Shown: piece after piece, positions 24,634-32,823 of the stretch
Position numbering within the stretch: position 1 is the stretch's first letter
Layout: every line of letters begins with the position of its first letter
NCBI GenBank assembly: GCA_964367945.1
Contig: CAYIZZ010000007.1
Coordinates: 1-38,529, forward strand
Reading direction: 5' to 3'
DNA from: JAAYCI01 sp964367945
Lineage (GTDB): Bacteria; Bacillota; Clostridia; Oscillospirales; Ruminococcaceae
Length of the DNA: 38,529 nucleotides
Notes under the pieces: generated by a model
Database searches by the model: none
Told to the model about the DNA's origin: nothing
Seen by the model: only the letters and a program-made list of their open reading frames with translations
Made by a program: the position numbers and the translations under genes

Positions 24634-25677
24634 GTGAAGAAAATTTTCGTAGATGTGTCAAAAAGCTACAATGTGATTGTGGAAAAAGGTAGCATTGCCA
24701 CCTGTGGTAAACTGATACGTGAGGTGAAAGACTCCTGCACGGCGGTTATTATCAGTGATGATACAGTCTATCCACTTTATGGTGAAATGGTAGAAAAATC
24801 ACTGAAGGAAAATGGGTTTTCGGTATTAAGCTTTGTTTTTTCAGCAGGCGAACGCTCTAAAAACCTTGCTACAGCAGGTGAAATTTTGCAGTTTCTTGCC
24901 GAGAAAAAAGTAGCTCGCTCGGATGTGCTGGTGGCACTTGGTGGCGGTGTTGTGGGTGACATGGTTGGCTTTTGTGCTTCGGTATATCTGCGAAGTATTT
25001 CATATGTGCAGATTCCCACCACGGTATTAGCAGCGGTAGATTCTTCTGTAGGTGGTAAAACAGGAATAGACCTAAGCTGCGGCAAAAACTTAGTAGGTAG
25101 TTTTTATCATCCGTTGCTTGTGGTGTGTGACACTAATACGTTTTCAACGCTTAGTCGTGAAATATATACCGATGGTTTGTGCGAAGTGATAAAATACGGA
25201 TGCATTTTAGATAAGGCACTTTTTGATTTGTTGGCAGAGGGCAAGTTTGATGAATGCCTTGAAGATGTGGTGGCGAGATGCATTGAACTGAAAGCCGACA
25301 TTGTATCGCAAGACGAGTTTGATAATGGTATTAGACAAATTTTGAACTATGGCCATACGATGGGACATGCTATTGAAGCGCTGAGCGATTATAGCATATC
25401 GCATGGTAAATCAGTGGCCGCAGGGATGGTGTGTATAGAAAAAGCGGCAGGCAGTGGCTTTGATAAAGATATTAAAAATGTACTTGATGTGTATGATATT
25501 AATGTGCAATGCCCATATACCGCAGAGGAAATAACACAGCGTGCAACGAACGATAAAAAAATCAAAAATGGGTCTCTTTCACTGATTTTGCTGAAAGAAA
25601 TTGGCAAAAGTGTGATTTCACCTATACCGGTGGAAGATATTTGTGACTTTTTTGCCGGAGGAGTGGATGCAGTATGA
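24634..25677 (+). CDS. aroB: 3-dehydroquinate synthase
   Basis: AroB converts DAHP to 3-dehydroquinate with NAD+ and a divalent metal, the second shikimate step. The NAD-binding segment VALGGGVVGDMVGF, the YVQIPTTVLAAVDSSVGGKTGID block, and the metal ligands in EVIKYG, LNYGHTMGHAIEAL and SHGKSVAAGM are all present. At 347 residues it is of normal length. The start is GTG at 24634, three bases after tyrA stops, with only a weak GGTGGG-like site, so translation is probably coupled to tyrA. Its last four bases overlap aroA (ATGA). Confidence 0.96.
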   Translation: MKKIFVDVSKSYNVIVEKGSIATCGKLIREVKDSCTAVIISDDTVYPLYGEMVEKSLKENGFSVLSFVFSAGERSKNLATAGEILQFLAEKKVARSDVLVALGGGVVGDMVGFCASVYLRSISYVQIPTTVLAAVDSSVGGKTGIDLSCGKNLVGSFYHPLLVVCDTNTFSTLSREIYTDGLCEVIKYGCILDKALFDLLAEGKFDECLEDVVARCIELKADIVSQDEFDNGIRQILNYGHTMGHAIEALSDYSISHGKSVAAGMVCIEKAAGSGFDKDIKNVLDVYDINVQCPYTAEEITQRATNDKKIKNGSLSLILLKEIGKSVISPIPVEDICDFFAGGVDAV

Positions 25678-26834
25678 ATGTAAAAATAACTCCTACAAAG
25701 CTTAGTGGTGGAATAGATGCTATTTCATCTAAATCATACGCACATCGTATTTTGCTTGCTGCGGCTTTGTGTAAAAGTCCAACGGAAATTAGATTAAATC
25801 ATTTTTCTGATGATATCAAGGCCAGCATTGGGGCGATTGCAGCCATGGGTGCTAAACTTGAAAGCAGAGAGAAAGGTATTTCGGTAACACCGCCTGAATG
25901 TTTTGAACAAGAGCTAGCAGTGAATGCAAAGGAAAGTGGAACCACTGCAAGGATGATATTGCCAATACTTACAGCTGTGAGCAAGAAAGGTGAGCTAAGT
26001 GGGGAAGGCTCGCTTATAAAAAGGCCGTTTGCGGACTTGTGCCAGGCCATTGAGGGGCATGGGATAGTATTCAATAGCCATAACTTACCGATTTTATATA
26101 AGGGTGACATGATGGCCGGCAAGTATGAAATTGCAGGAAATGTGAGCAGTCAGTATATTTCGGGCCTGATGTATGCTTTGCCACTTTTGGATGGAGACAG
26201 TAGTATTCATTTGACAACAAATGCAGTCTCGCAAGGATATTTAGATATTACAAAACAGGTGCTTAGAGATTTTGGAATACAAAGCGGATACGAGATAAAA
26301 GGCGGACAAGAATATACTTCGCCAAACTGCGTGACGGTGGAAGGTGACTGGTCGAATGCGTCGTACTGGCTGTGTCTGGGAATAAAGCCGGTAGGATTGA
26401 ACCCGGATTCACTGCAAAAAGATAGACTGTTTACTGTGGTAAAAGATGAAGATGAGATTGATGCCGAGGAGATTCCGGATCTTGTTCCTGCGCTGGCGGT
26501 ATATGCCACGCAAAAGGAAAAGCCTACTAAGATTTACAACATACAAAGGCTGAGGATAAAAGAAAGTGATCGAGTGAAAAGTGTCAGCGACATGATAACA
26601 TCGCTAGGTGGGAAGATTACCACTGACGATACAGCGATGTACATTACACCGTCAAAACTACGAGGTGGAGTGGTGGACGGCAGTGGCGATCATAGGATTG
26701 TAATGTCTGCGGCGATAGCTTCGTGTTTCTGCAGTGAAGATGTGCGAATTTTAGGCGCAGAGGCGGTAAATAAATCTTATCCGCAGTTTTTTGAAGATTT
26801 TGCTATGTTGGGAGGAAAAGTAGATGTCTTGTAA
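25674..26834 (+). CDS. aroA: 3-phosphoshikimate 1-carboxyvinyltransferase (EPSP synthase)
   Basis: AroA transfers the enolpyruvyl group of phosphoenolpyruvate to shikimate 3-phosphate. SKSYAHR (residues about 19-25) holds the shikimate-phosphate contacts. KESGTTARMILPI corresponds to the glyphosate-site loop, closer to class II than to the GNAGTAMR of class I. VEGDWSNASYW, DLVPALAV, RLRIKESDRV, GDHRIVMSAAI and NKSYPQFFEDF follow in the expected order. With 386 residues it is some 30-40 shorter than most bacterial enzymes; the loss seems to fall between the ASYW motif and IPDLVP, where an inverse barrel repeat is compressed. All catalytic motifs remain, so activity is likely. The ATG overlaps the aroB stop. 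Confidence 0.94.
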   Translation: MNVKITPTKLSGGIDAISSKSYAHRILLAAALCKSPTEIRLNHFSDDIKASIGAIAAMGAKLESREKGISVTPPECFEQELAVNAKESGTTARMILPILTAVSKKGELSGEGSLIKRPFADLCQAIEGHGIVFNSHNLPILYKGDMMAGKYEIAGNVSSQYISGLMYALPLLDGDSSIHLTTNAVSQGYLDITKQVLRDFGIQSGYEIKGGQEYTSPNCVTVEGDWSNASYWLCLGIKPVGLNPDSLQKDRLFTVVKDEDEIDAEEIPDLVPALAVYATQKEKPTKIYNIQRLRIKESDRVKSVSDMITSLGGKITTDDTAMYITPSKLRGGVVDGSGDHRIVMSAAIASCFCSEDVRILGAEAVNKSYPQFFEDFAMLGGKVDVL

Positions 26835-27879
26835 CTTTGGTGACAAAATCCGCATACAGATATTTGGTCAAAGCCATTCAGAGATGCTGGGTGTGGTTAT
26901 AGATGGGTTACCTGCCGGCTTTGAGCCGGATATGGATGCAGTACATGCTTTTTTGATGCGCAGACAAGGCGGGAAAAGCTTTTCCACACCACGTAAAGAA
27001 GAGGACTTGCCACATATCGTTAGTGGCTTGGTAGATGGCAAAACTTGTGGTGCGCCGTTGTGTGCACTTTTTGCCAACAAGAACATTAAAAGCAAAGACT
27101 ATGCTCAAATGGCCGATATTCCAAGGCCGTCACATGCCGATTATGTGGCACATGTTAAATATAACGGTGCAAATGATGTGCGTGGCGGTGGTCATTTTTC
27201 AGGGCGAATGACTTTGGCACTTTGTTTTGCCGGGGCGCTGTGTATGCAGATTTTGAATGAAAAAGGTATTTACATAGGTGCACACATTGCGTCGATAGGT
27301 GCCGTGAAAGATGAATTGTTTTCTTCTACAAACGTGGATTTTTCGGCAATAGATTCAGAGTTTCCGACACTGGATAGCGCAAAAAAGCAAAAGATGATAG
27401 ACGAAATTGCAATGTATGCAAAAGAGTATGACTCGATAGGTGGAAGCATCGAGTGTGCTGTGACAGGTTTGCCGGTGGGTATAGGTGAGCCGATGTTTGA
27501 CGGGCTTGAAAATCAAATCGCAAAAGCGGTGTTTGCCGTGCCTGCCATAAGAGGAATAGAATTTGGTGCAGGCTTTGCGGCGGCAGAGATGCCAGGTAGC
27601 ATACACAACGATGCATATTATTATGAAAATGACATAGTGAAGGTGAAAAACAACCATGCAGGTGGAGTGCTAGGTGGAATATCCACAGGCATGCCACTGA
27701 TATTTAAAGTGGCGGTAAAGCCCACACCATCTATTTTTAAAGAGCAAGAGTCTATAAGCTTATCGCAAAAAAATAGCGCAACACTGGCTATAAAAGGAAG
27801 GCATGATCCGTGTATTGTACCAAGGGCTGTGCCGTGTATAGAAGCGGCAGCAGCATTGGCAGTAATTAACTTGTTATAA
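26824..27879 (+). CDS. aroC: Chorismate synthase
   Basis: AroC removes phosphate from EPSP to form chorismate, using reduced FMN without net redox change. The sequence has FGQSHSEMLGVVIDGLPAG at the start, RPSHADYVAHVKYNG and NDVRGGGHFSGRMT in the flavin-binding part, GIEFGAGF, NNHAGGVLGGISTG and KGRHDPCIVPRAVP near the end, in family order. At 351 residues it is of normal size. The gene overlaps aroA by 11 bases; GGGAGG inside the end of aroA serves as its ribosome binding site, indicating coupled translation. The GH dyad of the usual GxSHG reads GQSHSE here, a small deviation of unknown effect. pheA follows after 45 bases. Confidence 0.95.
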   Translation: MSCNFGDKIRIQIFGQSHSEMLGVVIDGLPAGFEPDMDAVHAFLMRRQGGKSFSTPRKEEDLPHIVSGLVDGKTCGAPLCALFANKNIKSKDYAQMADIPRPSHADYVAHVKYNGANDVRGGGHFSGRMTLALCFAGALCMQILNEKGIYIGAHIASIGAVKDELFSSTNVDFSAIDSEFPTLDSAKKQKMIDEIAMYAKEYDSIGGSIECAVTGLPVGIGEPMFDGLENQIAKAVFAVPAIRGIEFGAGFAAAEMPGSIHNDAYYYENDIVKVKNNHAGGVLGGISTGMPLIFKVAVKPTPSIFKEQESISLSQKNSATLAIKGRHDPCIVPRAVPCIEAAAALAVINLL

Positions 27880-27924
27880 GATATTTTGTAAGCACTATAT
27901 TGATTTGATAAAAAGGAGAGAATC

Positions 27925-29070
27925 ATGAAGAAAGATTTGGTAGGTGCTCGGGAAAAAATCGATAAAATTGATAAAGAAATATCTGCTTTGTTTTTAGAAA
28001 GAATGCAGACCGTGAAAGACGTGGCACTGTATAAAAAAGAAAACAACTTGCATGTTTTACATCCTGCTAGGGAACAAGAAGTGCTGGTGAATGTGACAAA
28101 AGGCATGGATGATGAGATGACCGAGTATGCAAAACTGTTGTATAACACTATATTTGATGTATCTCGTGTATATCAAGATAGGTGTGTGATGGGTGAAGAT
28201 GACTTTTTAAGCATGATAACAGGTGCGCTTCAAAATAGGCCTAGTAAGTTTCCAAAACACGCGACGGTAGCTTGCCAAGGAGTGCAAGGCTCAAACTCTA
28301 TGACTGCGTGCCAAAAGATATTTTCAGTGCCTGATATTATGTACATGAACAGTTTTGATGCGGTGTTTAAAGCTGTGGATTCAGGGCTGTGCCAGTATGG
28401 TGTGCTGCCACTTGAAAACAACTTGCATGGTTCTGTTACCGAAGTGTATGATTTGATGAAAAAGTATAATTTCCAGATTGTGAGAAGCGCTAAAGTACGT
28501 ATACATCACCATTTGTTGGCGAAGAATGGAACAAATATGGAAGATGTAAAAGAAATATATTCTCATCCGCAGGCTATCGGACAGTGCAGTGAATTTTTGC
28601 AAACTTGTAAAAACGTGAAAGTGATTCCTTATGAAAATACAGCCACATCAGCAGAAATGGTGGCGAATTCAAGTGAAAACAATATGGCGGCCATTTCAGG
28701 CAAAGAATGCGTTCAGCTGTATAACCTTAATGTTTTGAATGATGATATTCAAAACAGCTATAATAATTTCACACGCTTTATATGCATCTCAAAAAGTGCT
28801 GAAATTTACACAGGTGCGAATAGAATCAGCATGATGTTTACCTTGCCGCACCATCCGGGTTCGCTGTATTCTATTATTTCTAAAATGTCTGCTGCAGCGG
28901 TTAATATCTCGAAGTTAGAAAGCAGGCCGATACCCGGCATGGACTTTGAGTTTATGTTTTACATAGATTTTGACGGCGACATCACGGATGAAAGTGTGCA
29001 AAAACTTTTGGCGCAGATAAAACATACTGCAGATAAATTCACTTATTTAGGGAGTTATTACGAAGTATGA
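27925..29070 (+). CDS. pheA: Bifunctional chorismate mutase / prephenate dehydratase (P-protein)
   Basis: The 381-residue enzyme makes prephenate from chorismate and then phenylpyruvate, leading to Phe. Residues 1-90 are an AroQ-type chorismate mutase (REKIDKIDKEI, KKENN). The dehydratase domain (about 110-290) has QGVQGSNS, LPLENNLHGSV, SHPQAIGQC and the catalytic YNNFTRF. Residues from about 297 form an ACT domain with HHPGSLYSI and KLESRPIPG, the ESRP motif that binds Phe in known P-proteins, so feedback inhibition by Phe is expected. Because TyrA here has no mutase domain, this protein probably supplies prephenate to both branches. AAAGGAGAG precedes the ATG. The stop codon overlaps the aroEK start by four bases. 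Confidence 0.96.
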   Translation: MKKDLVGAREKIDKIDKEISALFLERMQTVKDVALYKKENNLHVLHPAREQEVLVNVTKGMDDEMTEYAKLLYNTIFDVSRVYQDRCVMGEDDFLSMITGALQNRPSKFPKHATVACQGVQGSNSMTACQKIFSVPDIMYMNSFDAVFKAVDSGLCQYGVLPLENNLHGSVTEVYDLMKKYNFQIVRSAKVRIHHHLLAKNGTNMEDVKEIYSHPQAIGQCSEFLQTCKNVKVIPYENTATSAEMVANSSENNMAAISGKECVQLYNLNVLNDDIQNSYNNFTRFICISKSAEIYTGANRISMMFTLPHHPGSLYSIISKMSAAAVNISKLESRPIPGMDFEFMFYIDFDGDITDESVQKLLAQIKHTADKFTYLGSYYEV

Positions 29071-30275
29071 AATATGGATTGATAGGAAAAACGCTGGCAC
29101 ACAGTTACTCTATGAAAATTCATAATTATCTAGGGAACAAAGAGTATATTTTACATGAGATTGCACCCGAGAAGCTTGATGAATTCATGACAAAACGTGA
29201 CTTTTTAGGCATAAATATCACAATGCCGTACAAAGAAGCCGTGATGAAGTATTGTGTTTTATCAGATCAAGCGCAAAAAATAGGATGCGTTAATACCATA
29301 GTGAATAAAGACGGGGTACTATACGGGTATAATACCGATTATTTTGGGTTTTCAGAAAATGCAAAACGCATGGGAATTTCGTTTGCAGGCCAAAAAGTGT
29401 TGATTCTAGGTGGCGGAGGTACCTCCAAAACAGTGACGGCGGTGGCCACGGACGAAGGCGCAAAAGAAGTGGTGGTGATTTCACGCAGTGGGGAAGACAA
29501 CTATCAAAACATAAGCCGCCACTACGATGCAGATATACTGGTGAACACAACACCGATAGGTATGTATCCTCACAACGATGGTATGCCGCTAGACGTGGCG
29601 CCGTTCACCCAGCTGAAAGCCGCAATGGATGCTGTGTACAACCCGATGAAAAGCAATTTTTTGTTGCAGTGCAAAGATATTCCCACAGCAGGAGGCTTGC
29701 CAATGCTAGCGGCACAGGCGGTGTATGCACATGGATTATTTTTTGACGTAGATGTTTCAGATTTGATGCAAGAAACTATTGAGCATGCGATGAAGATTTT
29801 TTCAAACTATGTGTTTATTGGTATGCCGGGCACAGGAAAAAGTACGGTAGGAAAACTATTTTCTGAAAAAATGGGGCTTAAGTTTGTAGATACCGATGAT
29901 GAAATTATAAAACGGACAAACGAGCATCCACGGGATATTATTAATCAAAAAGGTGAAGATGTATTTAGGCAGATTGAAGCACAAGTGGTTGCGGATTTTG
30001 CTAAAGAAAACGGATATGTCATCGCCACCGGTGGCGGCAGTGTGCTTTTAGAAAAAAACCGAAAAGCTATTTTGCAAAATGGTGTAGTAGTCCTGCTAGA
30101 CAGGCCAATTGAGGACTTGAATGTGCAAGATAGGCCACTTTCGGTAAATTTGGAAGAACTGAGAGCCAAGAGAATGCCAATTTATAAGAGTGTGGCGCAT
30201 CATATGGTGCAAGTGGAGGAAACACCGGATATGACGGTGGAATCGGTACTAAAATGCATAAAAAAGGAGGCCTGA
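29067..30275 (+). CDS. Fused shikimate dehydrogenase (AroE) - shikimate kinase (AroK)
   Basis: A single 402-residue frame carries two consecutive shikimate enzymes. Residues 1 to about 245 are AroE, which reduces 3-dehydroshikimate: LAHSYSMKIHN binds shikimate, NITMPYK holds the catalytic Lys, GYNTDYFGF the Asp, and LGGGGTSKT the NADP-binding loop. From about residue 248 comes AroK, with P-loop GMPGTGKST (about 252-260), DTDDEII, FRQIEAQV, ATGGGSVL and the lid QDRPL. No stop codon or frame shift lies between them, so this is a real fusion that would pass shikimate straight to the kinase. The start overlaps pheA (ATGA); aroQ begins one base after the stop. Confidence 0.95.
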   Translation: MKYGLIGKTLAHSYSMKIHNYLGNKEYILHEIAPEKLDEFMTKRDFLGINITMPYKEAVMKYCVLSDQAQKIGCVNTIVNKDGVLYGYNTDYFGFSENAKRMGISFAGQKVLILGGGGTSKTVTAVATDEGAKEVVVISRSGEDNYQNISRHYDADILVNTTPIGMYPHNDGMPLDVAPFTQLKAAMDAVYNPMKSNFLLQCKDIPTAGGLPMLAAQAVYAHGLFFDVDVSDLMQETIEHAMKIFSNYVFIGMPGTGKSTVGKLFSEKMGLKFVDTDDEIIKRTNEHPRDIINQKGEDVFRQIEAQVVADFAKENGYVIATGGGSVLLEKNRKAILQNGVVVLLDRPIEDLNVQDRPLSVNLEELRAKRMPIYKSVAHHMVQVEETPDMTVESVLKCIKKEA

Positions 30276-30276
30276 G

Positions 30277-30705
30277 ATGAAAATATTGGTGATAAACGGG
30301 CCGAATATAAACTTTTTAGGAATTCGTGAGCCTGAAATTTATGGCAGTGATACATATGAAGATCTGTTAAATAAAATCACGACTCACTGCGAAAAAACAG
30401 AGGTTGATGTCGGTTTTTTTCAGTCAAATCACGAGGGTGATATAGTAGACGCTATTCAAGAAGCATACAAAAAAGTGGATGGCATTGTGATAAACCCAGC
30501 GGCATATACACACACCAGTGTTGCTATAGCCGACGCATTGAAAGCGGTGGGGATCCCAGCGGTAGAGGTGCATATTTCGGACGTTTCAAAGAGGGAAGAC
30601 TTCCGTAAAATATCATACGTAAAGCCGATTTGTAAGAAAAGTATAGTTGGCATGGGATTTGATGGATACATTCATGCTATTGATTTTTTGAAAGAAAACA
30701 TATAA
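30277..30705 (+). CDS. aroQ: 3-dehydroquinate dehydratase, type II
   Basis: AroQ dehydrates 3-dehydroquinate to 3-dehydroshikimate by anti elimination; type II enzymes are dodecamers. All catalytic regions are present: NGPNINFLG, IREPEIYG with the active Tyr, QSNHEGDIVDAIQEA, NPAAYTHTSVAIADAL, EVHISDV and REDFRKISYV with its Arg. At 142 residues it is the standard size. Its ribosome binding site AAGGAGG lies in the last codons of aroEK. It closes the operon, which with it contains all seven steps from DAHP to chorismate. A terminator follows at 30728. Confidence 0.97.
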   Translation: MKILVINGPNINFLGIREPEIYGSDTYEDLLNKITTHCEKTEVDVGFFQSNHEGDIVDAIQEAYKKVDGIVINPAAYTHTSVAIADALKAVGIPAVEVHISDVSKREDFRKISYVKPICKKSIVGMGFDGYIHAIDFLKENI

Positions 30706-30727
30706 ATATAGTACGATTTAACGGATT

Positions 30728-30763
30728 AATATCTGGCGCGGTTTTAGCATCAGATATTTTTTT
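30728..30763 (+). terminator. Terminator at the end of the aro operon
   Basis: AATATCTG (30728-30735) and CAGATATT (30751-30758) are perfectly complementary around a 15-base loop, followed by a run of T to 30763. The stem is short and AT-rich, so efficiency may be moderate. Confidence 0.65.
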
Positions 30764-30774
30764 GTATAAAAATG

Positions 30775-30803
30775 TTGACAAATCATTTCACAGGTGATAT
30801 GGT
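30775..30803 (+). promoter_or_regulatory. Predicted promoter of the GntR-ABC operon
   Basis: Perfect TTGACA (30775-30780), 17-base spacer, TATGGT (30798-30803) with an extended TGA. The spacer contains ATCA...TGAT inverted half-sites that could bind the GntR regulator encoded next, which would give self-regulation; this operator is a guess from symmetry. Confidence 0.65.
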
Positions 30804-30853
30804 TAGTTGCAGAAGTAATGAACCATACAACCATCAAAGAAAGGAGAGATGTC

Positions 30854-31231
30854 GTGCAAACGGGGTTTAATGACGGCAAATTGATTTATCTGCAAGTTGC
30901 CCAGATGATAGAAGACGATATCTTGCGTGGAATATGGCAAGAAGAAGAGCAAGTACCAAGCACTAATGAGCTATCAAAAACATTGAGAATTAATCCGGCC
31001 ACAGCGGCAAAAGGGCTGAATCGCTTGGTAGAGGAAGGCATTTTATATAAAAAGAGGGGAATAGGCATGTTTGTATCAACAGGTGGCAAGCAAATGATTA
31101 TGAAAAAACGCAAAGAGGCGTTTGGTAAGACATATATTGCACAGATGCTAAAGGAAGCAAAAGCATTGATGATCACAAAAGAAGAACTGATAAATATGAT
31201 ACAAGCGCAAGAATACAGCGAGGAGAAATAA
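30854..31231 (+). CDS. GntR-family regulator, YtrA subfamily
   Basis: The 125-residue protein has a GntR winged helix (YLQVAQMIEDDILRG, EEEQVPSTNELSKTLRINPATAAKGLNRLVEEGILYKKRGIGMFV) followed by only a short helical tail, the layout of the YtrA subfamily. Such regulators usually sit beside and repress ABC transporter genes, and in Bacillus they respond to cell-wall antibiotics. Here three transporter genes follow with very short gaps. The start is GTG at 30854, seven bases after AAGGAGAG; an in-frame GTG at 30794 lies inside the promoter and is rejected. Confidence 0.93.
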   Translation: MQTGFNDGKLIYLQVAQMIEDDILRGIWQEEEQVPSTNELSKTLRINPATAAKGLNRLVEEGILYKKRGIGMFVSTGGKQMIMKKRKEAFGKTYIAQMLKEAKALMITKEELINMIQAQEYSEEK

Positions 31232-31233
31232 TA

Positions 31234-32130
31234 ATGGGACAAGCAGTGTTGAAGGCAGAGGGAATAGTAAAGAGGTATGGTACAAACGAGGTTTTGCATG
31301 GTGTGGACCTTAAAATAGAGCCGGGGCATATTTATGGTTTATTGGGTCGTAACGGCGCAGGCAAAACAACGCTATTAAGTATTTTGACAGCCCAAAATCC
31401 GGCAGATGAAGGCATAGTAACATACGATGATATGCCGGTGTGGGAAAACCCCAAAGCATTGAAAGGACTGTGCTTTTCGAGGGAGCTTTCTCCCACAATG
31501 ATGTCAAGCAGTAACAATTTAAGGATAAAAGACTATCTGCTAGCGGCAAGTATATACTATGAAAACTGGGACGCAGAATATGCAAAAAAGCTGTGTGATA
31601 GTTTTGGTCTTGAGAAGAAGAAAAAGGTGGGTAAACTATCCAAAGGTATGATGAGCATGGTGACCATCGTGATTGCCATGGCAAGTCGTGCACCCATCAC
31701 TATTTTGGACGAGCCTGTGGCGGGGCTGGATGTTGTGGCGAGGGAATCTTTTTACAGCTTGCTACTTCGGGAATATTCCGAGACAAATCGTACGTTTGTC
31801 ATATCAACGCACATCATTGAAGAAGCAACAAAAGCACTTGAAAAAGTGATTATCATTGATAAAGGTGACATTATTGCAGACGAAGATTTAGACAGCCTGC
31901 TGGCAAAGTTTTGTGTGGTGTCGGGCAAAGACGATGTGGTGAGTGAAGTGTGCAGTGGTATAGAAATAGTGCATACTGAAAGTTTCGGACGCAGTAAATC
32001 TGTGTGTGTGCGTAAAAATGCACAAGACATGGCAGAGTGTGCAGGCGATGCCGATGTAGACATCTCACCTGTCAGCTTGCAGCAAGTTTTTGTATACCTC
32101 AGTGGTGGAATAGAGGAGGTAACGCTGTGA
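31234..32130 (+). CDS. ABC transporter ATP-binding protein
   Basis: A 298-residue cytoplasmic ATPase with Walker A GRNGAGKTT (about residues 38-46), Walker B TILDEPVAGLD and the switch His in STHIIEE. The signature motif is LSKGMMSM in place of the usual LSGGQ; this form is common in transporters associated with YtrA-type regulators. The C-terminal 80 residues after the ATPase core are typical of this group and of uncertain role. It starts two bases after gntR and overlaps the first permease gene by four bases (GTGA). It should power the two membrane proteins encoded next; the substrate is unknown, with antimicrobial peptides or wall-active compounds as the likeliest class by family analogy. 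Confidence 0.93.
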   Translation: MGQAVLKAEGIVKRYGTNEVLHGVDLKIEPGHIYGLLGRNGAGKTTLLSILTAQNPADEGIVTYDDMPVWENPKALKGLCFSRELSPTMMSSSNNLRIKDYLLAASIYYENWDAEYAKKLCDSFGLEKKKKVGKLSKGMMSMVTIVIAMASRAPITILDEPVAGLDVVARESFYSLLLREYSETNRTFVISTHIIEEATKALEKVIIIDKGDIIADEDLDSLLAKFCVVSGKDDVVSEVCSGIEIVHTESFGRSKSVCVRKNAQDMAECAGDADVDISPVSLQQVFVYLSGGIEEVTL

Positions 32131-32810
32131 GTAGTTCAGTTATGAAAAACTTCAGACATGTTCTTTTGCCGTCTATGCAAATTTATGGAATAGTTATACT
32201 TTCGGCGGCAGTATATAGCGTGCTGATGAATATCGTCGGGTCGATAAGCACTCTTAATGCTTTGCAAAGCATGATAGGTATGGTGGTTATATTTTCGATT
32301 ATAAGTTTATTTGCAATCACCAGCAGTATGTACGTTGCATATTTTGCCTTGGCGCTCAGTTACGGCGGCACAAGAAAAGGCTTCATAGGCGGAATGCAGG
32401 TGTGCAAACTAGTAATCAGCCTGATTGAAACTATTATAATTACGCTTGCGATATATATAATAGCGGCAGAAGGCATAGAATTGCCTGTTTCAGTAATAGC
32501 TGTTGTTTTTGTGTCGACATGGCTTTTTATGGGCCAAGGCGAGATTATGGGCGCATTAGTTACACGATATGGCGGATTGTGGGGCATTATAAGCATTATT
32601 TTAACGATGCTTGCATTTGGTATAATTGGTGGAATTGTGGGATACTCTGCCGCCAGTGGCACATTACCTCAAGTGAACCTTATTATAGAATGGTTTGTGG
32701 CAAATATTACCAGCGGGATGTGGCTGGCTAGTGGGATTATAGCTGTTATTTGTATAGTGCAAGTGGTGCTGGTGAAGAAAATTCTTAGTAAATCTGCTGT
32801 GCGTATTTAA
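32127..32810 (+). CDS. ABC transporter membrane protein
   Basis: The 227-residue protein has about six hydrophobic segments, beginning IYGIVILSAAVYSVLM, and no soluble domain, as expected for a small ABC permease. SYGGTRKGFIGG resembles the cytoplasmic coupling stretch between spans 2 and 3 in such proteins. The start is GTG at 32127, six bases after GGAGGT and overlapping the ATPase stop codon; an ATG at 32142 is too far from the site. It is paired with the permease encoded 13 bases downstream, with which it probably forms a heterodimer. Confidence 0.82.
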   Translation: MSSSVMKNFRHVLLPSMQIYGIVILSAAVYSVLMNIVGSISTLNALQSMIGMVVIFSIISLFAITSSMYVAYFALALSYGGTRKGFIGGMQVCKLVISLIETIIITLAIYIIAAEGIELPVSVIAVVFVSTWLFMGQGEIMGALVTRYGGLWGIISIILTMLAFGIIGGIVGYSAASGTLPQVNLIIEWFVANITSGMWLASGIIAVICIVQVVLVKKILSKSAVRI

Positions 32811-32823
32811 TCGGGAGAGAAAA

